DNA of 64,000 bases, taken from contig JAANYP010004342.1 of the NCBI GenBank assembly GCA_020465985.1, positions 124,001 through 188,000 on the forward strand, in the 5' to 3' direction. The stretch is from Centrapalus pauciflorus. Lineage: Eukaryota > Streptophyta > Magnoliopsida > Asterales > Asteraceae. Below are positions 46,006 to 56,924 of this stretch, piece after piece; within the stretch, counting starts at the first letter, position 1, and every line of letters starts with the position of its first letter. The translations under genes and the position numbers were made by a program. The notes beneath the pieces are model-generated. The model made no database searches and was not told where the DNA came from. It saw nothing but the letters and a program-made list of their open reading frames with translations.

Positions 46006-46854
46006 CAGAGACGGATCCATGAATTAATATTATCGGTGTCACTTTTTTAAAGTAAATTTAATACATAGATTTTCGAAATATTTTTTAAAATGAATCGGGT
46101 CACTGAAACGGGTTCCTGACACAAAATTAACGAATAACAAGATTTTTCCAAGATTTTTCTAAAATGATTGGAACTTTCTTTTCAAAAATTTGTCCATTAA
46201 CCTTTTTAAAAAATTAACAAATAAGCTTAACAATTGATTAAAAAAAACTTAAAAAATAAACACTAAACATTTATATAAATAAAATGTATACTACATTAGT
46301 ACACTTAGCCAATTCAAGACTTAAATAATAAGCATACTCATAAGGCATAACTCACTTAGTCACTTAAGCACTTGAGAGAGAGAGAAAAAGAAAATAGAGA
46401 GAGAGTCGGCCAGTCGGGAGAGCGGTGGCCGGTGAGCAGCGTCGGCGTTCCGTTCAGGGTTTCAACTCTCAAAGGTGAGCCGTGAGGGTGAAGGCTGAAG
46501 GTGAGCAAGCAGTGAGCAAAAATGATTTAGGGTTTCAAAAGCTCCTCTAACAGGTTTGAGTATTATTTTTTGGGTTTTTTTAGAAAATATTGGGCTAACT
46601 AAATTAAATTAACTGATTTGGGCTTTTCTAAAAAAACTTTCTGATTAAAACTTAGTGTTATTTCAATAAATTTAAGTAATAAAAACAACAAATATAAATT
46701 AGATATGTATTTTATAATTGTATAATTTTTTCGTAGGTGTCACTCAAAAAAAATCTCAGGTGTCACTCAGATTTTTTATACATACGTAACTCAGTATTTT
46801 GAAAATTTATCGGCGTCAAGTGACACCCATGCTATTTAACTAGGTCCGCCCCTG
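46006..46854. mobile_element. Non-autonomous hAT element, 849 bp
   Basis: A perfect 8-bp TSD tatgctgc lies at 45998-46005 and 46855-46862. Ends cagagacggatcc and aggtccgcccctg are inverse. A GC-rich core (46375-46560) with cggccagtcgg and aggtgagcc contrasts with AT-rich arms. It carries no transposase. Confidence 0.85.
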
Positions 46855-46862
46855 TATGCTGC

Positions 46863-49659
46863 CGTTTTATTCACCGTTCTGCTGATGATGATTTCAACTA
46901 TAAAAGAGGCAAGTTTATTTTTTTTTGGTTTCATATTCTGGATTCGTGGTTTCAGTTTTAAAAAAAAACAAACTAATAGAATGAGAAATTATATGAAAAA
47001 ATCAATAACTTAAATAATTTGTATGATAAATAAAATCCATATACCTAGTACCTACGAATGCATAATTCAGCTAAAAGAAAACGAATAATCAAAATTTGGA
47101 TTTTGGTCACATATTTCCCTTCCTTTTCTATTATCAATTTCGTATAATTTTTTAATCCATAAGGCGTCAAAAATATTTCGTATAGTTTTCAGTAAATAAA
47201 TAAATTAATATTTATTTATTTTAGATACACTAGTGTAACGATAAAAAATTGTTATTATAATATATATCTTGACTATTTTTACATTTGACCATTGAACTCA
47301 CTGAATTGTCAAAAGTTGTTTTGATTTTCACTCGAACCATTTGACCATTACAGTAATCTTAAAATTTACATTTTATTCTTTTTCTACAAAAGAAATATCA
47401 CTCGAACCATTTTTGATAGTGGTCTAACATTTGTAGGTGGTTCGAGCAACGAACGGCCAACAACTATCGACATCCTTAAAAAAAAAAAAAAAATCCACAA
47501 ATGCTATTAATATGAATGTCATATTATACGATGAATAATGATTTTCTATGTTAGATAATAGGGATTCGTATAACAATAATCACTTGGATAATTTCAAGGA
47601 TATATCATGTTTACAACACTTTCAGAATTCTGTAATTCGATCCTATGCTTGTGGTATCACAAATTCAGATATTGGATAATCGAAGAAATAATTTTGGATT
47701 ACACGCTTAATACAAACGAAAACACAGAATACATTTGCTTCGATTTGCGTTATTGATGAGACAAAAAAAAAACGACAGAGAAAATACACACTTTGTATGT
47801 GTTTTCTGTCATCCCAAACAACATAAATATAAGAAGTTGGTTACGACGGTTAATTCGGTTATATGATGGTTGTTGGTAGTTATGGTAGTTAAACTTCCAA
47901 CTTCCTATTTCTGGTCTTGTTCGGGTCATCAACCATTCAACGAATCAAACAGTGGATTTTGCTTCGAGTCAGGGATCGGGAACCTTATCGGATATTTTAT
48001 CGGGTTTAGGTTCGGGGTCGAAGACTCGGAGGGGACCAATCCCCATCTCGTTCCAATAGTATTATATATATTTATTATATTATATTATATATAAACCTGT
48101 GCTATAATTTGTTTCTTCAAATATCTTCTTTCTTTTTGAACTATGCTATAAATATATAATAACATCCATATGTATTTGTATTGTTAATTGTTATCTATCT
48201 TAACACAAGTATGTCGTTATTTTGTTTCATTTTGATATATTTAATATTTTTAAATGTCTATCATTGTTAAAGTATGTTTTGGATATCGTTTGAAGCACTA
48301 TTAGTTTTAGTTTTTAGTACGAATTCGAGTATATAAGCGGGAAACAAGAGACACTAACTCGTAATAGAGTCTTATTGGGTATCCAATGAGGATCGGAAAA
48401 ACCATGGGGAACCGATAGAGATCCCCGATAAGAAATCTGACGGGGAACATTGAACAAGGTGAGGACGGAGATGGTTTTGGGGACAAGGACGGAGTCATGG
48501 AGGGACCAGACAGACCTAATTTTTTATACATAAAGATATGTCTAATAAAGAGATGACGACACGTGTAAAAATCAAAGGGTAATACGATGAAAGAGAATGA
48601 GTGTGATCAACATGTCTTGCAATGAATGAATTAGTCATGAATTCAGACAAATGAATTAGGTTTACATATCATTACTAACTTGAATAGTGGTGTATTTTCT
48701 TTAGTGATGTTAGATTGTTACATGGCTTTGTTTTATTGGGGAAAACAAAAAAAAAAATTCATGGTTGAAGGCGATGGTGAATTTGACAACAGCAAGTGAC
48801 GGTGATGGTTGTTAGCATTGGCGATGATAGAGGGTCGATCGTCGGTTGGGTGGTGGCGACGGCAAATGATTGTTAATTTGTTATTGATGGATATATATGT
48901 ATGTATGTACACACATAAGAAATTAATATTAGTATGTAAATAAGTAACCGAGTTTAGCGTATATGTTATTGAATTATTCACACAAAAAAATAATTATTGT
49001 TAAAATTAAAAGTATAAATTTGAATATTAAAAGTAAACAAAATAAAAAATTTAACGAATATTATATTTTTATAAAACATTAAGGGAAAAAAAAAAAAAAA
49101 AAAAAGTTAGCGCTTGAATTATTTATTATTATATAAAAGGAATGGGCTAAAAGCGAGGGATGATAAAGCAATTACTATATCCATGGAAAAAGGGTGAGAA
49201 ATTGCAATGCCAGCCTTACTAGAAAGAATCATGTGGCGGTTATAATTTATAAAGAAACAAAAACTCCCCCAAAGATTTTGCAATTAATTTACAATCACGA
49301 ACCCTTTTAATGCAATGAATGACACAATTGCCCCTCTGATTCATTATTTCCAACTTTTTAGTCAACAAAAAGGAGACATGCGCTTCACTTGCATCTGCAA
49401 CTGCAATGCAAACCCCACCATGCTCCAGCTTTTGTTTTTTGATGTTAAAATCCAGGCACCTTTTTTCCTATTCTGCCTGCCCATCACCAAGGGAGAGGGT
49501 ATTATTGGTATTTATCCTTTGATATATATATATTTTTTGTTTTGCTTTGGCAAGTCACATGTCCCTTGTGGTATTCTTTTTGCTGCTACAAAACAAGCCT
49601 ATATAACATACATACATATATATGTATTTTGTATTTAGGGATAATGGGATATGCACCAA
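46863..49659. other. Intergenic, no gene; degenerate repeats
   Basis: AT-rich with only short frames. Positions 47960-48050 (ggttcggggtcgaagactcgg) and 48360-48500 (gggaaccgatagagatcccc) have inverse-looking 'ggggaacc/ggttcc' character and may be ends of one old element of about 560 bp. An A run lies at 47479-47493 and 49087-49104. Confidence 0.35.
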
Positions 49660-49667
49660 CCGGTCGA

Positions 49668-49922
49668 CAGGGTCGTATCTATCGTTTTTGGGGCCCGGGG
49701 CAAAATTTTAAAAGGGTCCTCTAAACATGTATGTATATATAACATTTAAAGATTAAATGAAACAATCGTGTAAGTATGTACATACACATCACATTTAAAC
49801 AACTAGCCAAATAAGTAAACTACTAGTATTAGTCTAGGTATTAGAGAATTTTTTTTTTGGGCCCCTTATCTGTTGGGCCCTGGGCAGTAGCCCATGTTAC
49901 ACGCCCCAATGGACCGGCCTTG
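49668..49922. mobile_element. Short hAT MITE (CAGGGCCG family), 255 bp
   Basis: Ends cagggtcgtatctatcg and ggaccggccttg are inverse, with an 8-bp near-perfect TSD (ccggtcga at 49660-49667, tcggtcga at 49923-49930). Both subterminal regions (ggggcaaaattttaaaaggg and ttgggccctgggcagtagcc) match those of the 1047-bp element at 32417-33463, so it is an internally deleted relative. Confidence 0.8.
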
Positions 49923-49930
49923 TCGGTCGA

Positions 49931-52089
49931 AACCAATACATTAGATTGATTTGACCGATTTAGTACCACATACAGTTAGTTAATTTTTCAAAATTATAAA
50001 TCAAGGATTTGATTAGGTTTGTAGATTAGGAGATGGAACCGGCCACTTAATTCAAATCAGGCCAAAATCGTATGATTTGGACATGAAAGAGTTGTTATTA
50101 GATAAATATAAGTTTGGAATATTATTTATGTGATTTTAATGTATATTGAAAAACAAATATTGAGAAAATCGACCTGGTTAAAAGTTGAAAAAATTTCTGA
50201 AACTAATGTTGTAAAGTCGATTGGGAATTTCGGATCTTTGCATGATTCAAAATTTGGACATAAGAGTCGGATCTATCCAAAATTTGGACCGTTTATCAAT
50301 CAGAATTTTAGATGATAGAATTAGTGAATAATTGTTTAACTTCACACCATTGAAAGTCGGATCTGAAATGTTGTATCACTTATTTCAGATTAAGGAATCA
50401 AAAAGTACAAGTATTGAACCAACTTATCCCAAATGTGATTAAAGTAATTTCAACGCTGCAGATTAAAACAAGGTCTATAATGCGTAAAAATATTTTAAAA
50501 AATATGACACCTATATAGTAATTTACTTGATTTCGAAAAAAAGATCGTGGATGCTTTTATCAAAGTCAACTCCCCCTACATAACTCCGACAATTAAAAGT
50601 TATATTAGAACATAAAAACCAACGTATTATATATGATAATTTTTAATTTTTAAATATCCAGAAATAAAATTACTCTTTTAGAAACTAAAATAAAATTAAT
50701 TAATCTAATAATGTACAATATGATTTTATAAGGGCACCTAACACTAAATGAGAAACCAAGTTGGTCGTCTAAGGATTCGTTGAAGGCTTGAATGGTCATT
50801 GGAGTACTTGTTGGAGATGAAGATAACTGGTACCTGTTTCGTAAGATTTTAATCGGATTAGGGTTTTTGTAGCAACAAAAATGACTGAGTCTTTTAATTA
50901 CCAAAATGATTCAACTTCAAGGTTTTCTGTGTAAAAGCCTCTTAATTTAATATCAATATTCACTATTTATTAATTTTTATTAATTAATATAATGTATAAT
51001 ATGATTTTACAAACTTATATCGACATTAACATTTAAATTATTTCAAAGTTCTTGATTTCTTAATCATGTGATATCATATCTTGAATTAGAAAATTTTCTA
51101 AAAAAATGAGCATTTAGTTTATAAAACCATGCATGGTTCTTACTTTATCTGGTATGCTCATATGCGATTGATCACATAAATACAATGAATAAAATAATGA
51201 TAATGATAATAACAATAACAAGAATAATAATAATAAAAATAATAAAAGTATTTTACCAATTTTAACAATAAAATCACTGCAAGGTTTTACAAATTTGAAG
51301 TTGGTGACAGATTGCATATTCTTCTTGGTTCTCAATGCACGGTTCTTAACTAAAGTTGTCTTTGTTATTTTAAGAGGTAAATGTCTGAAATCTAAAAACC
51401 ACGTCTGAAATTGAGGGGTGGACTTAAGATCTGAAATCTGAAGTCTGAAAACCACATCTAAAATTAAGATATGACACGTCTGAAATTAAGAGCCGGTCTT
51501 AAATGTTTAATTTGATTAAATTGATTTTAATATTTTAGTTAAATAAAATATCAACTTACGTCAACCTCTTAAATTAAGACTTCAGACAAAAGTCCACAGC
51601 TTAATTTCAGACGTTTTAACCTCTTAAGTCTGAAATGTAACAAACAGTCCGTTTTGAATTAAGATCTGAAATCCATTTAACTTTGAAATATAACAAACTA
51701 TCTATTTTCAGTTTAGATCTGAAATTAAGACTTCGGAGGTTTTTAAGAAATAATTAGTCCAAACAAACACACCCTAAGTGAAGGAATTTGATAATTTTCT
51801 CCAAACTATATATGAGTATACAAAACCTAAAGGCCTATTTTTCGGTTTTCAAAAGATATATATATATCATTGTAATGGAAAAGAACAAGATTAAAAAACA
51901 AATTTTAAGTAGGAAAACTATCAACTATACATGAAAAGTGAAAACGTACGTTAGGAAAACCATAATTTGTGATTTTATATTTTTAATGAATAGTGAACTA
52001 ATTCATTTATTAAGTACCACAATTATGTGACCCATTATAATTTAAATATTATTTTAGAAAAACTAATAAACATGCCAAAAAAAATCATA
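49931..52089. other. Intergenic, no gene; degenerate repeat 51360-51776
   Basis: Between 51360 and 51776 'tctgaaattaaga' and its inverse recur about ten times and the segment ends aaacaaacacaccctaag, a common MITE terminus. The left end was not found. The remainder is AT-rich with nothing recognisable. Confidence 0.35.
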
Positions 52090-52427
52090 TATTTAATAAG
52101 AAATTGTGCTATTTTGACCATCCAACTTTTAGATTTGTCTCATTTAGTCACTAAACTATTTTTTGTTCTGAGTTAACCACTAAACTTTTGTTTAATGTTC
52201 TATTTAATTTTGGGAAAAATTAATAAAACTAATGACTAAATCGATACAAAATATGATAGTTTAGTGGCAAAAACGAGACAATTTTCAGTGGTTAAATTAG
52301 TAAAAATATAGTTTAGTGGCTAAATATGTATCCAAAAAATAGTTTAGTGGCTAAATCGAGACAAAAAATAGTTTAATGGCTAAATTAAAAAAATCTAAAA
52401 GTTAGATGGTCAAAATGATACTTAACC
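52090..52427. repeat. MULE-type MITE with TTTTGACCATC ends
   Basis: Left ctattttgaccatccaactt and right aagttagatggtcaaaatga with gatacttaaccc are inverse over about 35 bp. Inside, 'tagtttagtggctaaat' recurs four times. Flanks tatatttaa and tatattttt suggest an eroded 9-bp TSD. Confidence 0.6.
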
Positions 52428-52662
52428 CTTTATATTTTTATAAAATATTCATTGAAAGATTTTAGGGAATGACGTTAAAGAAAATACATTATATATGATT
52501 TATCTCTATTTTGTATGTGTTGTCGTTTTAATGGTATGGTACTCGTAACCAAAAAGAGATCGTGTAGTTGGCCAGGCCCAGGCATTTGATGACTTCATGA
52601 GTGAATCAAACCAACCAAATTAAAGTTGTCTCTTCAAAACCATACATACATGGCTTAAGATA

Positions 52663-52957
52663 GTTTTTATTATGAAAAAAACTAACATGTTCTTATACCT
52701 TCATGTTATTTTTTTATTCATAAAAGTCCTCAGGTTATATTTTAATATTTTGGTTTAGTGAAATTTGGACATTAGAACCCGGTTTTTCAGTTTTTAAAAA
52801 TCCGGTTCACAAATTATAACTGGGATCTAATGTCCAAATTTCACCAAACCAAAAAGAAAAAAACAACTTGAGGTTTTTTTTATAGAAAAAAATAACTTGG
52901 AGGAACAAAAATGCAAAAAACGTGAAAACATGTTGGTTTTTTTTTCATAATAAACCC
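52663..52957. mobile_element. Foldback MULE-type MITE, 295 bp
   Basis: Flanked by a perfect 9-bp TSD cttaagata (52654-52662 and 52958-52966). Nearly the whole element is two inverse arms (ttattatgaaaaaaactaac versus gttggtttttttttcataataa) around a centre near 52800. It is the same family as 54631-54936. Confidence 0.85.
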
Positions 52958-53399
52958 CTTAAGATAAACCACATCATTCATATTGAGCGAATCCGGAACA
53001 AATGATTCTAAATAACAATCTCATACATACATTATGTTTATGTTCAAAAGAGTACTTATGAAAATAAAGTGCACCCGATGATACCACCTTAATTTTTTTA
53101 AATAAATGTTTAAATTAACATTACACACATAATATGTAAATTTCACACCTTAATGGGAATCAAACTCATACAAATGTTAACCACGATTCATAATTTTTTA
53201 AGGACCTAAAAGTGTAAGTGTGTGTGATACTTACTTACATATAATGTTTGTAACACTAATTTAAACATGAGTAGAATTGGGACATTCGTGTGCTCTCGAT
53301 TTACACGGGTACTCATTTAAACTTATTTTGTATACACACACTCAAATTTGATGAAAAGGAAAAACCAAATTAGATTGGCGAACCAATGCTAATTGAATG

Positions 53400-53612
53400 T
53401 CATACACATATGCATACATCCAATGCATGGTTGCCCAGAATAACGACATTCCTTCATAAGCTGATCAGCCAACCTTCCTTTGGAAAAAAGCTCCACCACT
53501 AAATGAAAAGACTTCAAATCCTCATACAATGTTTTTAAAGCCACTATTCCTAGATGTCATGACAAATGTTGTATTATCTCAACCTTCCTATGAATTGTCT
53601 CCTCCCCTAACA
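53400..53612 (-). pseudogene. Kinase gene fragment (PEPRK/CDPK-like), inverted copy A
   Basis: On the minus strand the frame reads HRKVEIIQHLS, stop, HLGIVALKTLYEDLKSFHLVVELFSKGRLADQ and on to KECRYSG. This follows the order E-V-E-I-M-Q-H-L-S-G-H-P-G-V-V-T-L, then Y-E-D..F-H-L-V-M-E-L and G-G-R-L-x-D-Q-M of plant PEP-carboxylase-kinase-related and calcium-dependent kinases (N-lobe and hinge). The stop and the loss of glycines show decay. No start, Lys loop or catalytic loop is joined to it. Copy B lies 37 bases away in opposite orientation. Confidence 0.65.
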
Positions 53613-53649
53613 ATGTAAGTTTCAAATGTTTGGTTGTGTGGTTGTAGAA

Positions 53650-53835
53650 TGTTAGTGAAGGGAGAATAGATAGTTCATAGGGAGGTTAAGATAATGCAAC
53701 ATTTGTCATGACATCCAGGGGTAGTGACTTTGAAAGCGATGTTTGATGATTTGGAGCCTTTTCATTTAGTGATGAGCGGTGTATAGAATGAAAGTTGATT
53801 GATCTGGTGGTGAAATGTTATTATTTTGAGTAACT
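53650..53835 (+). pseudogene. Kinase gene fragment (PEPRK/CDPK-like), inverted copy B
   Basis: The + strand reads VHREVKIMQHLS, stop, HPGVVTLKAMFDDLEPFHLVM, then after a frame change KLIDLVVKCYYFE. It covers the same kinase region as copy A and pairs with it as an inverted repeat of roughly 130-185 bp. It is closer to the family consensus than copy A in some positions and further in others, so the two have diverged independently. Faint further similarity to an HRDxKPEN block may lie near 53900. Confidence 0.65.
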
Positions 53836-54621
53836 AGTAATCAACTAAATTCAATGTCACATATGTGTGCATAGATTTAGGTTGTAATGATGTTCGTGTC
53901 ATGATCCAAGGAAATATGGATGAATTGAGAATGTTGTGAATGGAGAGCTGCAAAACAAACAAGACACTAGGTGAAGGACGAAGCAGGGGTGGCCTGTGAT
54001 GCCACCCCCGACACTTAATTAAAAATCAATTTTTAAGGAGAAAGTATAGTAATCAGCTTTAGGGTTCTTTTGTGCATACCTTTTGAAGGAGAGGTCTCCT
54101 CCTACGTATACTTTTTCATTCTGTTATGTCATCATTTTTTAGGTCAACGAGGTAAAGACACCTGTCAAAAAGAAGGCAATAAATTTTCCCTCCTTGTTTG
54201 ATTGGTGTGATACGTTCACCGGATCTCCTACTTGGCAGATCCCACGTGAAACCCTTGTGATATCCCATCACTCATTGGCTAAACTCCTTTGCTTACATGA
54301 CTAATGCCACGTCACGGTCTTCATATTCAAATATGTCATCAAAGAATGATAAGAACCAATGACGATTTAACACATAAACATAATTAGTTGTTGTAACATT
54401 CACTATCTATATTCTACATATTGTACCATTGGTGATTACAACCATAATTTAATTATGTGTCGATATACGATCCGGTCATATTTATTCTCCCAATTAATTG
54501 CATTCTTATAAGATCCATCCTATAATCTATATATATATAAATACATGGTGCTATCAAATGTTTAAATTCAATAACAATTATTGATATAATAATTGTATTT
54601 TTTTTTTTTGAAATTTATTTA
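53836..54621. other. No gene recognised
   Basis: AT-rich intergenic sequence. A GC-richer patch at 53970-54250 contains no supported frame. Confidence 0.35.
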
Positions 54622-54630
54622 TTTAAAGAA

Positions 54631-54936
54631 GGGTTTATTATGAAAAAAACCAACATGTTTTCACGCTTTTTGCGTTTTCGTCCCTCCATGTTATTTTTTG
54701 CCATAAAAAACCTCAAGTTATTCTTTTCTTATTGGTTTAGTGAAATTTTGGACATTAGACCCCGGTTATAATTTGTGAACCGGGTTTTAAAAACTTGAAA
54801 AACCGGGTTTTAATGTCCAAATTTCACTAAACCAATAAGAAAAGAATAACTTGAGGTTTTTTATGGCAAAAAATAACATGGAGGGACGAAAACGCAAAAA
54901 GCATGAAAACATGTTGGTTTTTTTCATAATAAACCC
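54631..54936. mobile_element. Foldback MULE-type MITE, near-perfect hairpin, 306 bp
   Basis: A perfect 9-bp TSD tttaaagaa (54622-54630 and 54937-54945) flanks the element. The first about 125 bases from gggtttattatgaaaaaaac are almost identical to the inverse of the last 125, with a short centre near 54775. Relatives lie at 52663-52957, 58617-58917 and 27904-28190. Confidence 0.9.
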
Positions 54937-54945
54937 TTTAAAGAA

Positions 54946-56135
54946 ACCAATAATAGCAATTCATTTAATCTGAACGTTAATAATTCTATATGGTTATTGG
55001 TTAATCTCAAAGTCAAAGATTAGGAAACTCCTACACCTTAATTATTTGTATATTATCAATTATGACTCACACTTGTGCTTTTAGTGTAATTATTCACAAA
55101 TTAACACTTGGGGATCATGTTTCATTTCAACACAACTTATTTTATAAATGACTTAAGTCATACAATAGAAGTTTTGGTTCCTATTTGATCTTTCATAATC
55201 TCTAAGTATAACGGTTTCTGATCATCATACTTGTAGTTGTAAGATATTTGTAACAAATAAGATTAATATTATGAAATTGATATCATGTATTAGTTTATTT
55301 GTTCGATATATGTAGTTGTTAAATCCATTAGTGTTTGTAATAGATCGATGACCCAATTTTTAGTTTAGACCCCAGTCCAACGTAATGAGATCATTCCTTA
55401 TTGATATAGGGTATAGTCGTCGAACCATATAATTGTTACAGACCAAGACTAAACATCTGTTGTTCATTGTCCGAACAATCACTTTGCATGAATAACTTCT
55501 GAAGTTATCCATATTGGTTCAACGTTTGGAACAAATTTTAATAAACCACTAAAAAGATTAAGCCAAACCACTAAATAAAAAAAAGACTAGAGGTCAAAAT
55601 AATTATATGTACTAAACAGATGTATACAACACTTAATTAATTAAAACGATGTAAACTTATTTAAAAGAAAATTTATATACACAAAACTAACTTCTTATAC
55701 TGAGATGTTCGCCGGCCCATACCTTATGAATTGTGATTGGGCTAAACGTTTCTTTTCATTAAACTCAAAAATAAAAACTGGGCTAACATAAATGAGACTT
55801 AAAATATATAAAATACATAATTAATTAAATTTCCTAACAAATTATATATACATGTGCATATGATCATCTTAGATCTCTTAGATATCATGAGAACATTAGT
55901 CAGCAGTTATAACATCTGTAGTTAGACTTCTAATGTCATATTTGTAATGATACAAATTGTTTAATCTATAATAACTGTTGATACAACTATTTTGTTTTGT
56001 GATATATGGGCCTATGGTGTTCTTACATTCTTATAATAAGAGTCTGGGCGTCTTTTAGGGTGTGCGGGAGGTTCGATCGCACAGGGCCCCCAATTTCGAA
56101 GGTTCTCACCGTCGTAATAAAGATCTAAATTCAGG
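54946..56135. other. Intergenic, no gene recognised
   Basis: AT-rich. Around 56040-56130 a GC-richer piece (gcgggaggttcgatcgcac) precedes the microsatellite. No element ends could be confirmed. Confidence 0.35.
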
Positions 56136-56137
56136 TC

Positions 56138-56139
<2 letters not shown>

Positions 56140-56181
<42 letters not shown>

Positions 56182-56225
56182 ACACACCACACACACACAC
56201 CACACACACACACACCACCCACACC

Positions 56226-56311
<86 letters not shown>
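56140..56311. repeat. Compound (CA)n-(TA)n microsatellite
   Basis: (CA) with interruptions from about 56140 to 56237, then (TA) to 56311. Long open frames on both strands here are pure repeat translation. Confidence 0.95.
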
Positions 56312-56313
<2 letters not shown>

Positions 56314-56554
56314 GGTGTGTTCAATGGAAAACCACCATGCACGTGAAAACCATGGAAACCTACGCATACCGTCCGATTTGGTGCATTTCATGAAAAACGC
56401 GGTGCCATGATCGTAAATAAGGTGATGCATCACGCGGGAAATTTGATGCATCACGCGGGATTTTGATGCATCACGCGGGGAATTTGATACATTTGTAGTG
56501 GTGCAGTGCGGTTTTCACAAGTTTTCAGGTGCATTGTGGTTTTCCATTGAACCT

Positions 56555-56557
<3 letters not shown>
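56312..56557. repeat. Microsatellite-embedded MITE, copy 2
   Basis: Left end gtgttcaatggaaaaccacc and right end ggtggttttcc-type inverse (gtggttttccattgaacctc) form about 35 bp of inverted repeat. Inside, 'tgatgcatcacgcggg' occurs three times in tandem. (TA)n lies on both sides. It is the same family as 8793-9123. Confidence 0.75.

Positions 56558-56629
<72 letters not shown>
56558..56629. repeat. (TA)n microsatellite
   Basis: About 35 uninterrupted TA units to the right of the MITE, continuing the array broken by the insertion. Confidence 0.95.
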
Positions 56630-56630
<1 letters not shown>

Positions 56631-56770
56631 CATTTGACGCATGCACGTTGTGCATAAGTGCGTTGAAATGGAATTTATGTCAAATTTAATTTATTTTGTA
56701 TTATTCATATTAATTTCTCACTAATAATATTTTTTTGTTGTTCAGTGTTAATTTTTATGTTATCTTTCTG
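56630..56770 (-). repeat. Dispersed repeat, inverse match to 30490-30610
   Basis: The reverse complement shares ttattagtgagaaattaata, tgaataata, ttgacat and aacgcactta.gcacaacgtg with 30490-30610 in the same order. It may be a piece of an LTR; no borders were seen. Confidence 0.5.
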
Positions 56771-56924
56771 ATAAACTTGTCCTATATATATTTCATATAT
56801 TGAATTATATAATAAATCAATAGATGACTAGAAAAATCACATTGCATATTTGTGTAATAAGTTCAAACGTCATTGCATTAATCGTGTTAAATGATTTTAA
56901 TGCATTACATGGTAAAATTAAAAA

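Noticed and set aside
56012..56689. Several overlapping open frames of His-Thr, Cys-Val and Ile-Tyr repeats
   Set aside because: They are translations of (CA)n and (TA)n microsatellites on both strands, not genes.
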